64,000 bases of DNA, from NCBI GenBank assembly GCA_045542595.1, contig JAZQLI010000004.1, positions 1-64,000 of the forward strand, read 5' to 3'. This DNA is from Scatosoma sp045542595. GTDB lineage: Bacteria; Bacillota; Clostridia; Christensenellales; Borkfalkiaceae. This document shows, in pieces, positions 7,208 to 16,117 of this stretch; within the stretch, counting starts at the first letter, position 1, and every line of letters begins with the position of its first letter. Both the position numbers and the translations under genes were made by a program. A model generated the notes under the pieces. The model was not told the origin of the DNA. It saw nothing but the letters and a program-made list of their open reading frames with translations, and did no database searches.

Positions 7208-8527
7208 ATGGAAAATAATCCCAAACCGCACGATACGAAAAAGATAAAAAATATCGTCATTTATACGGCTACGGCAATTCTTATTGCCGTTTGTTCCTTT
7301 TTTATCGGTTTTTCCGTGCATTATTTAACACTCGATAAAGAAATACGCTCGTTAATGCAGTTGAAGGAGCGTATTCAAAGGCTGTATTATTATGAAGTGG
7401 ACGACGAGAAGTTTTATACCGTACTCTTCGACGCTGTCAACGAGAATATTTTAGACGACTATTCTGAATATTTAACAGCGGAAGAATACGCGGCTATGCA
7501 GGAGAGTGCAAAGGGCGCGCAACAGGGCATAGGTATTTCGTTTATTACGCAAACGCCCGACGGGAAAGACCAGTTGCTTGTTGCTTCCGTATTGGGGAAT
7601 TCCCCTGCGGAAAAGGCAGGAATTATAGCAGGCGAACGAGTTTTGGGGTACGGAAATAATGAAGCGGAAATTACGCCTTGTGAAGAATTTGATATATTTA
7701 AAGCGTTTGTAGACAGTAAAAACACAGGAGACACGTTATATATCAAAGTACGCGCGGCGACGGGGAAAGAAAGAGTGGTTGCCCTTGTAAAAAGTGCGTA
7801 CGTGGAAAGCTACGTCTATTATAAAACCGCAAATTCTTCGTACGGGTTTACGGGAAATAATGCGCAAACGCTTGTCGAGCGCGGCACGCCGATTTCAGCG
7901 TTACCTGCCGATACGGCGTATATCCAACTGACGCGGTTTAACGGCGCGGCGGCGGAAGAATTTGCTGCGGCAATGGAGCAGTTTAAAACGGACGGTAAGA
8001 AAAATTTAGTGCTTGATTTGCGCGGCAACGGCGGCGGATATTTGGATATTATGCAAAAGATATCGGCATACTTTTGCAAGGGCGCAACCGAGAAAAATCC
8101 CTTAGCGGCGATTGCCGATTTTGGGGAGTATCAGGAATATTACAAAGCGAGCGGTAATTTATACGGAGAGTATTTTCAACAAGACAGCCGCATTTGCGTG
8201 CTTGCCGATAAAAACACTGCGTCCGCTTCCGAATGCCTTTTAGGCGTTATGCTCGATTACGGCGCGATTGCATACGAAGATATTTGTTTGATAGAACGAG
8301 AAGGGGAAGCGAGAACGTACGGCAAGGGTATTATGCAAACCACCTATCCTTTGATAGGGTTTACGGGGGAAGCGGTGAAGTTGACTACGGCACAAATTTG
8401 TTGGCCGAAGAGTAATAATTGCATACACGGTAGGGGGATTTTGCCTGAAGACGGTGCGCTTACGGTAGCAGAAAATACCGTTGACGATGGCGAGTTGATT
8501 GCGGCAATACAGGCATTATTTGCATAA
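7208..8527 (+). CDS. S41 family peptidase (carboxy-terminal processing protease)
   Basis: The 439-aa enzyme has one N-terminal membrane segment (residues ~20-40), a PDZ-like region (QQGIGISF to ERVLGYG) and a C-terminal S41 domain. The catalytic dyad is visible: Ser339 in NTASASE and Lys373 in YGKGIMQTTYP. DLRGNGGG is the typical core strand. It is expected to face the outside of the cell membrane and cleave C-terminal tails of secreted or signalling proteins. SD AAGGAG overlaps the stop region of the regulator gene upstream. Confidence 0.92.
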   Translation: MENNPKPHDTKKIKNIVIYTATAILIAVCSFFIGFSVHYLTLDKEIRSLMQLKERIQRLYYYEVDDEKFYTVLFDAVNENILDDYSEYLTAEEYAAMQESAKGAQQGIGISFITQTPDGKDQLLVASVLGNSPAEKAGIIAGERVLGYGNNEAEITPCEEFDIFKAFVDSKNTGDTLYIKVRAATGKERVVALVKSAYVESYVYYKTANSSYGFTGNNAQTLVERGTPISALPADTAYIQLTRFNGAAAEEFAAAMEQFKTDGKKNLVLDLRGNGGGYLDIMQKISAYFCKGATEKNPLAAIADFGEYQEYYKASGNLYGEYFQQDSRICVLADKNTASASECLLGVMLDYGAIAYEDICLIEREGEARTYGKGIMQTTYPLIGFTGEAVKLTTAQICWPKSNNCIHGRGILPEDGALTVAENTVDDGELIAAIQALFA

Positions 8528-8534
8528 AGACAAT

Positions 8535-8552
8535 GGGCAGGTATGCGTTGAA
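8535..8552 (+). repeat. Dispersed repeat copy 2
   Basis: GGGCAGGTATGCGTTGAA, an exact core match, 7 bp after the S41 stop codon. Confidence 0.85.
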
Positions 8553-8566
8553 AGTAGAAACAAAAC

Positions 8567-8599
8567 AAAAGTACACGCAAGAAGCGTGTACTTTTGCTA
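8567..8599 (+). terminator. Terminator after the S41 gene
   Basis: AAAAGTACACGC, loop AAGAA, GCGTGTACTTTT. Confidence 0.8.
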
Positions 8600-8708
8600 T
8601 TATATGGAGGTGTTCCTCGGAATAAAGGAAACGGATAGGCTTGTTTATTGCACATAGTATACTATACGATTGCGTAAATCGTGTTTTGAAAAAGTGATAA
8701 TTTGACGA

Positions 8709-8748
8709 AAATATACCCCGTGGCAAATACTTGCCACGGGGTATATTT
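8709..8748. terminator. Terminator of the transketolase gene
   Basis: A perfect 18-bp stem (AAATATACCCCGTGGCAA and its complement) around ATAC. It ends the minus-strand tkt transcript. The 8600-8708 stretch between the two terminators shows no gene. Confidence 0.85.
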
Positions 8749-8758
8749 CTATTTACGC

Positions 8759-10759
8759 TTATTTATTTTTTTCGATAGATGCAAGTGCTTTTTCTACAAC
8801 GTTATCTACGGTGAACCCGAAATGGGGGAACAACACGCCTGCAGGGCCGGAAGCACCGAACGTGCTCATTGCAATAATTTCTCCGTTGTCGCCTGCATAT
8901 TTATACCAGCTGTAAGGCGAGCCTGCTTCTACGCATACTCTTGCTTTTACGTCTTTGGGTAATACGCTTGCTTTGTATTCTTCGCTTTGTTTTTCAAATT
9001 CTTCCATACAAGGCATAGAAATTACGCGCGCATTTACACCTTTTTCCGCCAAAGCTGCTTTCGCTTTTACGCAAAGTTCCACTTCCGAACCGGTGGCAAT
9101 CAACAATACGTCCGCCGCGCCGTCGCAGTCTTCCAAAACGTAACCGCCTTTCAAGGCTTCTTTACCGCTGTTTTCATATTGCGGTAAGTTTTGACGGGTA
9201 AGCACTAATACCGTGGGTTCGTTGCCGCTCAACGCCGATACCCAAGCCGCCGCCGTTTCCTTGCCGTCCGCAGGGCGGTAAACCTTTAATCCGGGTACGG
9301 AACGGAGCATAATCAACTGTTCTACCGGTTGATGGGTAGGTCCGTCTTCGCCCACGCCGATAGAATCGTGCGTCATAATATACGTTACGGGCAATTTCAT
9401 AAGCGCGGATAAACGCATAGCAGGTTTACAGTAATCGGAGAATACGAAGAACGTAGCCGTATACGCTTGAATACCGCCGTGGAGTTGCATACCGTTTGCA
9501 ATCGCTGCCATCGCGTGTTCGCGGATACCGTAATGCATATTTCTGCCTGCATAGTTTGCAGGGGAGAACCAGCCGTATTTCACTTCGTCCGTGTCTTTCA
9601 TTTCCGAAAGGTTAGAAGGACCAAGGTCAGCTGAGCCGCCCATAAGTTGGGGCATTTTCGCCGCTAATTTATTGAGTACTTTTGCGGAAGTTTGACGGGT
9701 AGCCATAGGTTTTTCAAAATCGTACAAATCGTCCATTGTATCGAAATCGGGTTTTTCACCTGCCATTGCCGCGCGGTATTCTTCCGCGAGTTCGGGATAT
9801 TGATTTTCATAATCAATCATCATCTTCTTCCATTGAACTTCCACGGCTTTGCCTGCTTTTGCAGCCTCTTCGCAGTGGTCGAATACTTCTTGGGGACATT
9901 CGAAAGGAAGATACTCCCAACCCAACTTTTGCTTGGTTTTATCTAAATTTTCCGCACCAAGGGGCGCGCCGTGGCTCTTTTCACTGCCTTCCAAAGGCGA
10001 GCCGAAGCCGATACGGGTATGGCAAATGATAATCGAAGGCTTTTCGGTGTTTTCTTTGGCTTTTGCAATCGCCGCCGAAAGCGCGTCTACGTCGTCGGGC
10101 GAGCAAACCAAATCTACGTGTAATACTTGCCAGTTTTGCGCTGCAAAACGCGCGCCTACGTTTTCTTTAAAGGCAACGTCGGTGTCGCCTTCAATGGTAA
10201 TATCGTTATCGTCGTACAAAAGAATAAGCTTGCCCAAGCCTTCCGTGCCTGCAAACGAACAAGCTTCGTAGGAAATACCTTCTTCCAAGCAACCGTCGCC
10301 GCAGAGTGCGTAGGTGTAGTGGTCTACAACGGGGAAACCGGGGCGGTTGTATTTCGCGGCGAGATGCGCTTCCGCAAGCGCCATACCTACCGCGTTTGCA
10401 ATACCTTGTCCCAAAGGCCCTGTCGTCGTTTCAATACCTACCGTATGACCGTATTCGGGATGGCCGGGTGTTTTCGAACCGAGTTGACGGAATTTCATCA
10501 AGTCTTCCTTTTTCAAACCGTATCCGTAAAGGTGCAATAACGTATAATACAACGCCGAGCCGTGTCCTGCGGACAAAATAAATCTGTCGCGGTTTTCCCA
10601 TTTGGGGTCGCGGGGGTTAAACGTTAAGAAGTTTTGAAACAGAGTGTACGCGATAGGCGCGCAACCCAAAGGCAAACCGGGGTGGCCGGATTTTGCGGTT
10701 TCGATAGCTTCCGCAGACAAAATGCGAAGGGCATTGATGGTGGTTTTTTGTACGTTCAT
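8759..10759 (-). CDS. tkt: Transketolase
   Basis: The 666-aa thiamine-diphosphate enzyme moves two-carbon units between sugar phosphates in the non-oxidative pentose phosphate pathway. Full length is present: the N-terminal PP domain with GHGSALYYTLLHLYGYG and the Mg/ThDP motif GDGCLEEGISYEA, and the middle Pyr domain with GIREHAMAAIANG and DSIGVGEDGPTHQP. SD AAGGAG is at the right spacing. It lies 21 bp after the phosphohexomutase gene, in one operon; the rpiB gene of the same pathway is at 54258. Confidence 0.97.
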   Translation of the reverse strand: MNVQKTTINALRILSAEAIETAKSGHPGLPLGCAPIAYTLFQNFLTFNPRDPKWENRDRFILSAGHGSALYYTLLHLYGYGLKKEDLMKFRQLGSKTPGHPEYGHTVGIETTTGPLGQGIANAVGMALAEAHLAAKYNRPGFPVVDHYTYALCGDGCLEEGISYEACSFAGTEGLGKLILLYDDNDITIEGDTDVAFKENVGARFAAQNWQVLHVDLVCSPDDVDALSAAIAKAKENTEKPSIIICHTRIGFGSPLEGSEKSHGAPLGAENLDKTKQKLGWEYLPFECPQEVFDHCEEAAKAGKAVEVQWKKMMIDYENQYPELAEEYRAAMAGEKPDFDTMDDLYDFEKPMATRQTSAKVLNKLAAKMPQLMGGSADLGPSNLSEMKDTDEVKYGWFSPANYAGRNMHYGIREHAMAAIANGMQLHGGIQAYTATFFVFSDYCKPAMRLSALMKLPVTYIMTHDSIGVGEDGPTHQPVEQLIMLRSVPGLKVYRPADGKETAAAWVSALSGNEPTVLVLTRQNLPQYENSGKEALKGGYVLEDCDGAADVLLIATGSEVELCVKAKAALAEKGVNARVISMPCMEEFEKQSEEYKASVLPKDVKARVCVEAGSPYSWYKYAGDNGEIIAMSTFGASGPAGVLFPHFGFTVDNVVEKALASIEKNK

Positions 10760-10780
10760 TTATATTCTCCTTAATTTTGT

Positions 10781-12379
10781 TTACTTTTTAAACGCTGCTC
10801 TTCTTGCAACGATTTTTTTCTTGACGCTATCCAGCTTTTCTTCTCTCCACTTGGCAATGGCGTTTTCAAAGGGGGCAAGGTTTAAAAATTCGTATTTCTT
10901 TAAGAAATAGTACAAGTCCTTGATAATTTTTATCGCGCCGCCTTCGCTGTCGCTTTCCACGTTGATGGGAAGAATAGGGTCGTGCAAGCTCATACGGATT
11001 AAAGCCCAACCGTCGCCGTGCAGTTCGTCGTATTGCAAACGGTAACCTTCGTAATTCTCTTCCGCAGGAGTAGCGTAATATACATTTTGCGCGTATTGCG
11101 TGAAATCGTCAATGACTGTTTTACCGAGCGTTTTAAAATCGCAATCGGGTACGAACTTCACACGCAATTCCTTTTCTTCTTCGGGGAGTTGCAACGTGGC
11201 AATTAAATCGGTTAAATTTTTTCCTGCTTTTGCGGCATTTGCCATAGCGATTAAAAGCCGAGTAATTAAATACGCGCCGTCGTCCAGGAAATAGTTTTCC
11301 ATCAATGCCGCGTGGCCGCTCGTTTCAATGGCAAGGGGAGTAAGCTCGCCTGCCGCGTTACGGCGAATGGCTTCATTGATAACGTTTTTGTAACCGCGTT
11401 TAAAGCGAATATGCTTTCCGCCTCGCGCGGTAATAAATTTCGTCAATCCGTCCGACGTAACCGAGTCGGTTACGATAGAACAAGCAGGGTTTTCCGAAAG
11501 TAAAATAGCGGAGATAAGCGCAATTAAACGGTTGCGGTTAATTTCACTGCCGTCTTTATCCACAGCGCCCGCTCTGTCCACGTCCGTGTCGAAAATGATA
11601 CCAAAATCGGCTTCGGCGGCTTTTACGGCTTCGCAAACGGAATGCATAGCTTCCGCGTTTTCAGGGTTAGGGATATGGTTAGGGAAACTGCCGTCGGGTT
11701 CTAAAAATTGCGAGCCCGTCGTGTCCGCGCCCAAAGGCTGTAATACCTTATCCACAAAGAACCCGCCTGCGCCGTTGCCTGCGTCTACTACGATACGTTT
11801 GCCTGCAAGGGGAGTCTGTTCGCCCGTTGCGTCGCGTACTTTTTTGACGAGCGACGCCGCATACGTATCAAGATAGGGCAACGTTTCCTGTTCGCCGTAG
11901 TTTGCCACTTCGGCAAAACGGTAATCGGCGGCAAGGGATAAAATTTCCTGTACGTCCGCACTTTCCAAACCGCCGTCGTGCGAGAAGAATTTCAAACCGT
12001 TGCGGTTGAAAGGTAAATGGCTGGCGGTAATCATTATCGAGCCGTGGCAATATTTTTCTTGCATACGCGCTTCGTCTTTGAGTAAAGCAAACATAGAAGG
12101 CGTAGTGGAAAGTCCTGTAATGACAACGTTGTGCCCCGTAGAAATGATAGCGTTTACCACCGTTTGGCAAATGGACGGGGACGTAATACGGGAATCGTAT
12201 CCAACGGCAACGGTAACTTGTGTTTTTCCTGTACGGGAAATAAGCCATACGCAAAACGCTTTGGCAATATTGGCTACCGCTTCTTCGGTGAGCGTGATAT
12301 CTTCGCCTTCTATGCCTTCACAGGCAACGCCGCGTACGTCCGTACCGTTTTTTAAATGCAAATAGTCGTTCAAAGTCAT
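10781..12379 (-). CDS. Phosphomannomutase/phosphoglucomutase
   Basis: The 532-aa alpha-D-phosphohexomutase has the phosphoserine loop SIMITASHLPFNRNG, the metal loop FDTDVDRAG and a C-terminal phosphate-binding domain. It interconverts hexose-1- and hexose-6-phosphates; glucose versus mannose specificity cannot be set by eye. I chose ATG 12379 because AAAGG sits 9 nt upstream of it; ATG at 12388 would touch that SD. It is first in an operon with tkt. The leader contains a CGCGCGT/ACGCGCG hairpin near 12415-12433. Confidence 0.9.
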   Translation of the reverse strand: MTLNDYLHLKNGTDVRGVACEGIEGEDITLTEEAVANIAKAFCVWLISRTGKTQVTVAVGYDSRITSPSICQTVVNAIISTGHNVVITGLSTTPSMFALLKDEARMQEKYCHGSIMITASHLPFNRNGLKFFSHDGGLESADVQEILSLAADYRFAEVANYGEQETLPYLDTYAASLVKKVRDATGEQTPLAGKRIVVDAGNGAGGFFVDKVLQPLGADTTGSQFLEPDGSFPNHIPNPENAEAMHSVCEAVKAAEADFGIIFDTDVDRAGAVDKDGSEINRNRLIALISAILLSENPACSIVTDSVTSDGLTKFITARGGKHIRFKRGYKNVINEAIRRNAAGELTPLAIETSGHAALMENYFLDDGAYLITRLLIAMANAAKAGKNLTDLIATLQLPEEEKELRVKFVPDCDFKTLGKTVIDDFTQYAQNVYYATPAEENYEGYRLQYDELHGDGWALIRMSLHDPILPINVESDSEGGAIKIIKDLYYFLKKYEFLNLAPFENAIAKWREEKLDSVKKKIVARRAAFKK

Positions 12380-12447
12380 ACTGGTCATCCTTTCACGGTT
12401 TTTTGTTTGCCGTCGCGCGTGCGTTACGCGCGAGTGTCATATATACT

Positions 12448-12476
12448 ATTATAAAGGATTTATATAATTTTTTCAA
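12448..12476 (-). promoter_or_regulatory. SigA promoter of the mutase-tkt operon
   Basis: Minus strand TTGAAA (12476-12471), 17 bp, TATAAT (12453-12448). Confidence 0.85.
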
Positions 12477-12565
12477 GTCTTTTCGGAAAAAAATTAATAA
12501 AATTTTAAAGAAAAAAACAAAGATGGAAAAATTCGGCGTGGAAAGGGATTTTTTGTCGAAAAAGA

Positions 12566-12594
12566 TTGTCTTTTTTTTAATTTCGTTGTATAAT
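12566..12594 (+). promoter_or_regulatory. SigA promoter
   Basis: TTGTCT 12566-12571, 17 bp, TATAAT 12589-12594, divergent from the mutase promoter. Confidence 0.8.
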
Positions 12595-12646
12595 AAATGA
12601 AATTAACGATACTGTTGGTTCACTATTTTTTATAAGGAGTGTTTAT

Positions 12647-13084
12647 ATGCAGCGTAAAATAATTTCTTTATTTCTTACTTTATGGTCGGTGGTTTGTCTG
12701 TTTTGTTTCACCGCTTGCGGCGCAACGGCTTCGGCGACGGTACTTTCCAGTGAAGAAAAAACGGTGATTATCCGTATTGACGCAGCGAAAGAGAACGCCA
12801 CTCTTTTTAACGCGTTGGATAACTTGGAAAAAAGCGGCGCAATTACCTTTGCAATGTCGGGCGGAATGATTATTTCCGTCAACGGAAAAGCCAACGTGCA
12901 AGAGAGCGCGACAAGCGGCTACAGCTGGATGATTTATACGTCGAATACTTCTCTTTCGTATCAGGAATACGGCTCGAAAACGTACGACAACGTCGTTTGC
13001 TACAGTGCGGCGTTTGGGGCGGAACAGCTTCAAATAAAAACGGGAGAAACGATTATTCTCTCGTACGATTATTGGTCTTTTTAA
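12647..13084 (+). CDS. DUF4430-like lipoprotein
   Basis: The 145-aa precursor has a lipoprotein signal peptide (KR, hydrophobic core, lipobox FTAC with the lipidated Cys near residue 24). The mature part (TLFNALDNLEKSGAITFAMS, INGKANVQES with YSWMIYTSN, then GETIILSYDYW) matches the DUF4430 or transcobalamin-like fold, which often accompanies ECF transporters. I infer that it captures a small ligand outside the cell for the S component just downstream. The ligand is unknown. The gene has its own promoter and a good SD (AAGGAG). Confidence 0.78.
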   Translation: MQRKIISLFLTLWSVVCLFCFTACGATASATVLSSEEKTVIIRIDAAKENATLFNALDNLEKSGAITFAMSGGMIISVNGKANVQESATSGYSWMIYTSNTSLSYQEYGSKTYDNVVCYSAAFGAEQLQIKTGETIILSYDYWSF

Positions 13085-13096
13085 AGAAAAACAATA

Positions 13097-13114
13097 GGGC
13101 AGGTATGCGATGAA
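13097..13114 (+). repeat. Dispersed repeat copy 3, overlapping a start codon
   Basis: GGGCAGGTATGCGATGAA, one mismatch to the core. That mismatch (T to A) makes the ATG used as start of the next gene, with GGGCAGG as its likely SD. Confidence 0.8.
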
Positions 13115-13700
13115 CGGTAAAATGAAGTGGAAAAGGATAGCGGTGTGTTCTGCAAAAGAATGCGCCTTTATCGCCGTGTTTGTTGCAATGGTGCTCGCGG
13201 CGCAATTAGCACTTTCCGCCGTGCCAGGGGTGGAAGTAGTTACGGTGCTTTTCGCTTCGTACGCGTTCGTCTTTGGGGTAAAACGTGGTATGGCGGCGGC
13301 AACCGTCTTTTCTTTACTCCGTCAGTTGATTTTCGGATTCTTTCCCACTGTTCTTATTTTGTATGTACTGTATTATAATATATTGACGGTAACGTTTGCT
13401 TTGCTTGGTAGCCGCGTAAAAAATCCTGTAAAAGGATTATGGATTTTGGTAGTGTTCGCTTGTATTTGTACGGTATCGTTTACCCTTATCGACGATATTG
13501 TTACGCCGTGGTTTTTGGGGTACGGGTTGCAGGCTTGGCAATTATACGTTTACGCGTCGTTACCCGTAATGGGCGTGCAAACGGCGAGCTCGGCGGTTTC
13601 GGTTGCGCTGTTGTTTTTGCCTTTGCAACGTACTTTTTTACTAGTGGCGCGTTTAACGCGGATAAAAGAATGTAAAAAACAATCGGAAGGGAAGGTATAG
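13110..13700 (+). CDS. ECF transporter S component
   Basis: The 196-aa protein has about six hydrophobic segments with the layout of an ECF substrate-binding (S) subunit: CAFIAVFVAMVLAAQLAL, a short periplasmic loop, VVTVLFASYAFVFGVKRG, then RQLIFGFFPTVLILYVLYYN. S components bind a vitamin or similar compound and use a shared energising module (EcfA/A'/T), which is not in this window. The pairing with a DUF4430 lipoprotein is a known context and suggests a shared substrate, possibly corrinoid-like; that is inference. The start codon and SD lie inside a dispersed-repeat copy. Confidence 0.8.
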   Translation: MNGKMKWKRIAVCSAKECAFIAVFVAMVLAAQLALSAVPGVEVVTVLFASYAFVFGVKRGMAAATVFSLLRQLIFGFFPTVLILYVLYYNILTVTFALLGSRVKNPVKGLWILVVFACICTVSFTLIDDIVTPWFLGYGLQAWQLYVYASLPVMGVQTASSAVSVALLFLPLQRTFLLVARLTRIKECKKQSEGKV

Positions 13701-13752
13701 AAAAAAATTTATAAATATTTTTACCGAGTGGGCTATTTTTAAGGAAAAGATA

Positions 13753-13781
13753 TTGACATTTTTTTCCGATTGTTGTAAAAT
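13753..13781 (+). promoter_or_regulatory. SigA promoter
   Basis: TTGACA 13753-13758, 17 bp, TAAAAT 13776-13781. Confidence 0.85.
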
Positions 13782-13836
13782 AAATAAAAGACGTAACGCT
13801 ATGCGTCTTTACCGCATTTAAAACAGTAGGGTAGTT

Positions 13837-14316
13837 ATGAGTAAATACGTAGAAAAAAATTTATACGAAAACGAATTGATTGTGCAACAGGCAAAGCGTA
13901 GCGTTTGGGGGCTTGTCGGAAAATGGATTTTTGGCATTCTTTGCTGTTGGATGCTCCTAATTCCCACCGTTTTGGCTATCGTGGCGACGGTGCAATATAA
14001 CTGTACCGAATTAACGCTTACCAACAAGCGTATTGTTCGTAAAGAAGGGGTGTTCCGTACCGAATCGGTAGACGTACCGCTCAATAAAATTATCAACGTC
14101 AGCGTAAAAACTACGTTTTGGGGCAAGGTATTCAACACCAACCGCATTTACATAAACACCGAAGTGGGGCGTATCGTGGATAAATTGCACGGCGCGGTAG
14201 ATTTTAAAAATACCATTTTGGGACAAATTGATAGTTTTGAAGAATACAGAATGGCACAACAAGCCAACTGGACGGCGCAAGCTATGGCGCGCGTAGGCAT
14301 TACGGTAAAAAAATAA
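13837..14316 (+). CDS. Bacterial PH-domain membrane protein
   Basis: The 159-aa protein has a hydrophobic segment at residues ~31-53 (WIFGILCCWMLLIPTVLAIV), then a bPH2-type domain: CTELTLTNKRIVRKEGVFRT and DVPLNKIINVSVKTTFWGK, then NRIYINTEVG. The bPH2 family (YdbS/YdbT-like) is membrane-tethered with largely unknown ligands. It is a single gene with its own promoter and terminator. Function is not assigned. Confidence 0.8.
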   Translation: MSKYVEKNLYENELIVQQAKRSVWGLVGKWIFGILCCWMLLIPTVLAIVATVQYNCTELTLTNKRIVRKEGVFRTESVDVPLNKIINVSVKTTFWGKVFNTNRIYINTEVGRIVDKLHGAVDFKNTILGQIDSFEEYRMAQQANWTAQAMARVGITVKK

Positions 14317-14325
14317 AAGACGGAA

Positions 14326-14352
14326 AGTAGGGTAAAATTACCCTGCTTTTTT
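14326..14352 (+). terminator. Terminator after the PH-domain gene
   Basis: AGTAGGGTAA and TTACCCTGCT pair (one G-U), followed by TTTTT. Confidence 0.75.
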
Positions 14353-14411
14353 CTTTGAAAGATTTCCACAAAAACGGGAAAGATTTTTTATGGGAAAATA
14401 TTTTAAAAGAC

Positions 14412-14440
14412 TTGCAATTCCGTCGGCAATTTGTTACAAT
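14412..14440 (+). promoter_or_regulatory. SigA promoter
   Basis: TTGCAA 14412-14417, 17 bp, TACAAT 14435-14440. Confidence 0.8.
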
Positions 14441-14470
14441 ATAAGAAATAAATCATAAGGAGAGTATTTA

Positions 14471-15703
14471 ATGATGACTTACGAACAAGCGAAAGCGCTT
14501 TTGGAAAGCAAAAAGCAAACGCAACTTTTGCGTTACTATGACGAATTAGACGCAGCAGGCAAAGAAAAATTGCTTACGGCTATTGAAAATTTGAACTGGG
14601 ATTTCGAAGACGCCCTTGCCAACCCCGTGGATATGAGTGGTAAAGGAAGAGATATCAAACCCATTTCTGGTTTGCGTCTTTCCGCTATCGAAGCAAAGAA
14701 AGCGGAATTTGAAAAAATCGGCGTAGAAGCAATTAAAGCCGGTAAAGTAGCGGCTGTGTTGCTTGCAGGCGGTATGGGTACTCGTCTTGGGGTTGACGGA
14801 CCGAAAGGGGCGTACAATATCGGCGTTACCAAGCCTTTGTATATCTTCGAACAACAAATGAAAAACTTGCAAGAAGTAAACGATAAGTGCGGCGTTTTCG
14901 TGCCTTTGTACATTATGACGAGTGATAAAAACCACGAACAAACGACGTCGTTTTGGAAAGAACACGGCTATTTCGGCTATCCCGAATCGGAAGTGAAATT
15001 CTTCAAACAAGATATGGCGCCCGCAGTAGACTTCAACGGCAAAATTTTCTTGGAAACGAAAGATACCCCCGCGCTTTCCCCTAACGGCAACGGCGGCTGG
15101 TTCGGTTCGCTTATGCGCGCAGGCTTAGGCGAAGATTTGCATAAACGCGGCGTAGAATGGTTGAATATCTACGCGGTGGACAACGTATTGCAACGCATTG
15201 CCGACCCCGTATTTGTGGGCGCGACGATTGACAGTGGCGTAAATTGCGGCGCGAAAGTTATTTGCAAAACCAACCCTTATGAAAAGGTGGGCGTACTTTG
15301 TATGGACGGCGATAAGCCCGATATTATCGAATATTACGAACTCACCGAAGAAATGGCAAACCAAAAGGACGAAAACGGCGATTTGGCATACTTGTACGGC
15401 GCTATTATGAACTACTTGTTCCGCCTTTCCAAGTTGGAAGAAATCGTCAGCCAAAAAATCCCCGTGCATATCGTTGAAAAGAAAATTGAAAGCGTATGTG
15501 AAGACGGCGTAACGAGAAAACCCGAAAAGGAAAACGGCAAAAAGTTTGAAACGCTCGCCGTTGACCTTATCAAGCCTATGGGCAGCGTATTGCCTTTCGA
15601 AGTCGTTCGTGAAAAAGAATTCGCTCCCATTAAAAACAAAACGGGTGTGGACAGCGTAGAATCCGCTCGCGAGCTTTTGAAGTTAAACGGAGTAGAATTA
15701 TAA
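14471..15703 (+). CDS. UTP-sugar-1-phosphate uridylyltransferase (UDPGP family)
   Basis: The 410-aa enzyme belongs to the eukaryote-like UDPGP family (PF01704), not the GalU family. The nucleotide loop AAVLLAGGMGTRLGVDGPKG is near residues 96-115, MTSDKNHEQT follows, and GNGGWFGSLM is the uridine-binding region. It makes UDP-glucose or UDP-N-acetylhexosamine from UTP and sugar-1-phosphate; the exact sugar is not readable. SD AAGGAG lies before two adjacent ATGs; the first is used here. The next small gene overlaps the stop by one base (TAATG), so translation is probably coupled. Confidence 0.88.
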   Translation: MMTYEQAKALLESKKQTQLLRYYDELDAAGKEKLLTAIENLNWDFEDALANPVDMSGKGRDIKPISGLRLSAIEAKKAEFEKIGVEAIKAGKVAAVLLAGGMGTRLGVDGPKGAYNIGVTKPLYIFEQQMKNLQEVNDKCGVFVPLYIMTSDKNHEQTTSFWKEHGYFGYPESEVKFFKQDMAPAVDFNGKIFLETKDTPALSPNGNGGWFGSLMRAGLGEDLHKRGVEWLNIYAVDNVLQRIADPVFVGATIDSGVNCGAKVICKTNPYEKVGVLCMDGDKPDIIEYYELTEEMANQKDENGDLAYLYGAIMNYLFRLSKLEEIVSQKIPVHIVEKKIESVCEDGVTRKPEKENGKKFETLAVDLIKPMGSVLPFEVVREKEFAPIKNKTGVDSVESARELLKLNGVEL

Positions 15704-16056
15704 TGGCAACCGAGTTGGAAGGCAACGAAAAACTGCAACGGTTTATTCAGCTTTTAGCGGATTTGAACCATCAAACGGTGGACGCGTTAAAAACGGGCGA
15801 TACGCGCGTGCTTGTGAAGATGAACGATACCGTGGAAGAGATGTATGCTATCCAACACGTCGGCACGGAAGATGCGTATACGGCTATTGAAGAAGACGCA
15901 CAAATTATCTATAAAAACTTCAATGCCGTAGTAACGATGATAAAGAGTGAAGACAAAAACGCGCACGATAAGGTTACGGGCGAAGCGGTAAAAAAGTTTT
16001 TGAAAAATATCTTTGACGCAAACGTACGCATAGTCGTTGCCTACGGTTTGGCGTAA
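15703..16056 (+). CDS. Small helical protein coupled to the UDPGP gene
   Basis: This 117-aa soluble protein is mostly predicted helix by composition, without membrane segment or Cys motif. I do not recognise the family. Its ATG shares one base with the TAA of the uridylyltransferase gene, and GGAG lies at SD distance, so the two should be made in fixed ratio. That suggests, without proof, a partner or regulator of the enzyme. A terminator follows. Confidence 0.7.
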   Translation: MATELEGNEKLQRFIQLLADLNHQTVDALKTGDTRVLVKMNDTVEEMYAIQHVGTEDAYTAIEEDAQIIYKNFNAVVTMIKSEDKNAHDKVTGEAVKKFLKNIFDANVRIVVAYGLA

Positions 16057-16069
16057 TAGAAAAAAAGAG

Positions 16070-16098
16070 AAAGCACTCGCAATACGCGAGTGCTTTTT
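16070..16098. terminator. Terminator between convergent genes
   Basis: AAAGCACTCGC, loop AATAC, GCGAGTGCTTT, TT. Confidence 0.85.
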
Positions 16099-16117
16099 GC
16101 CTGCCTGTCTATCCTGT

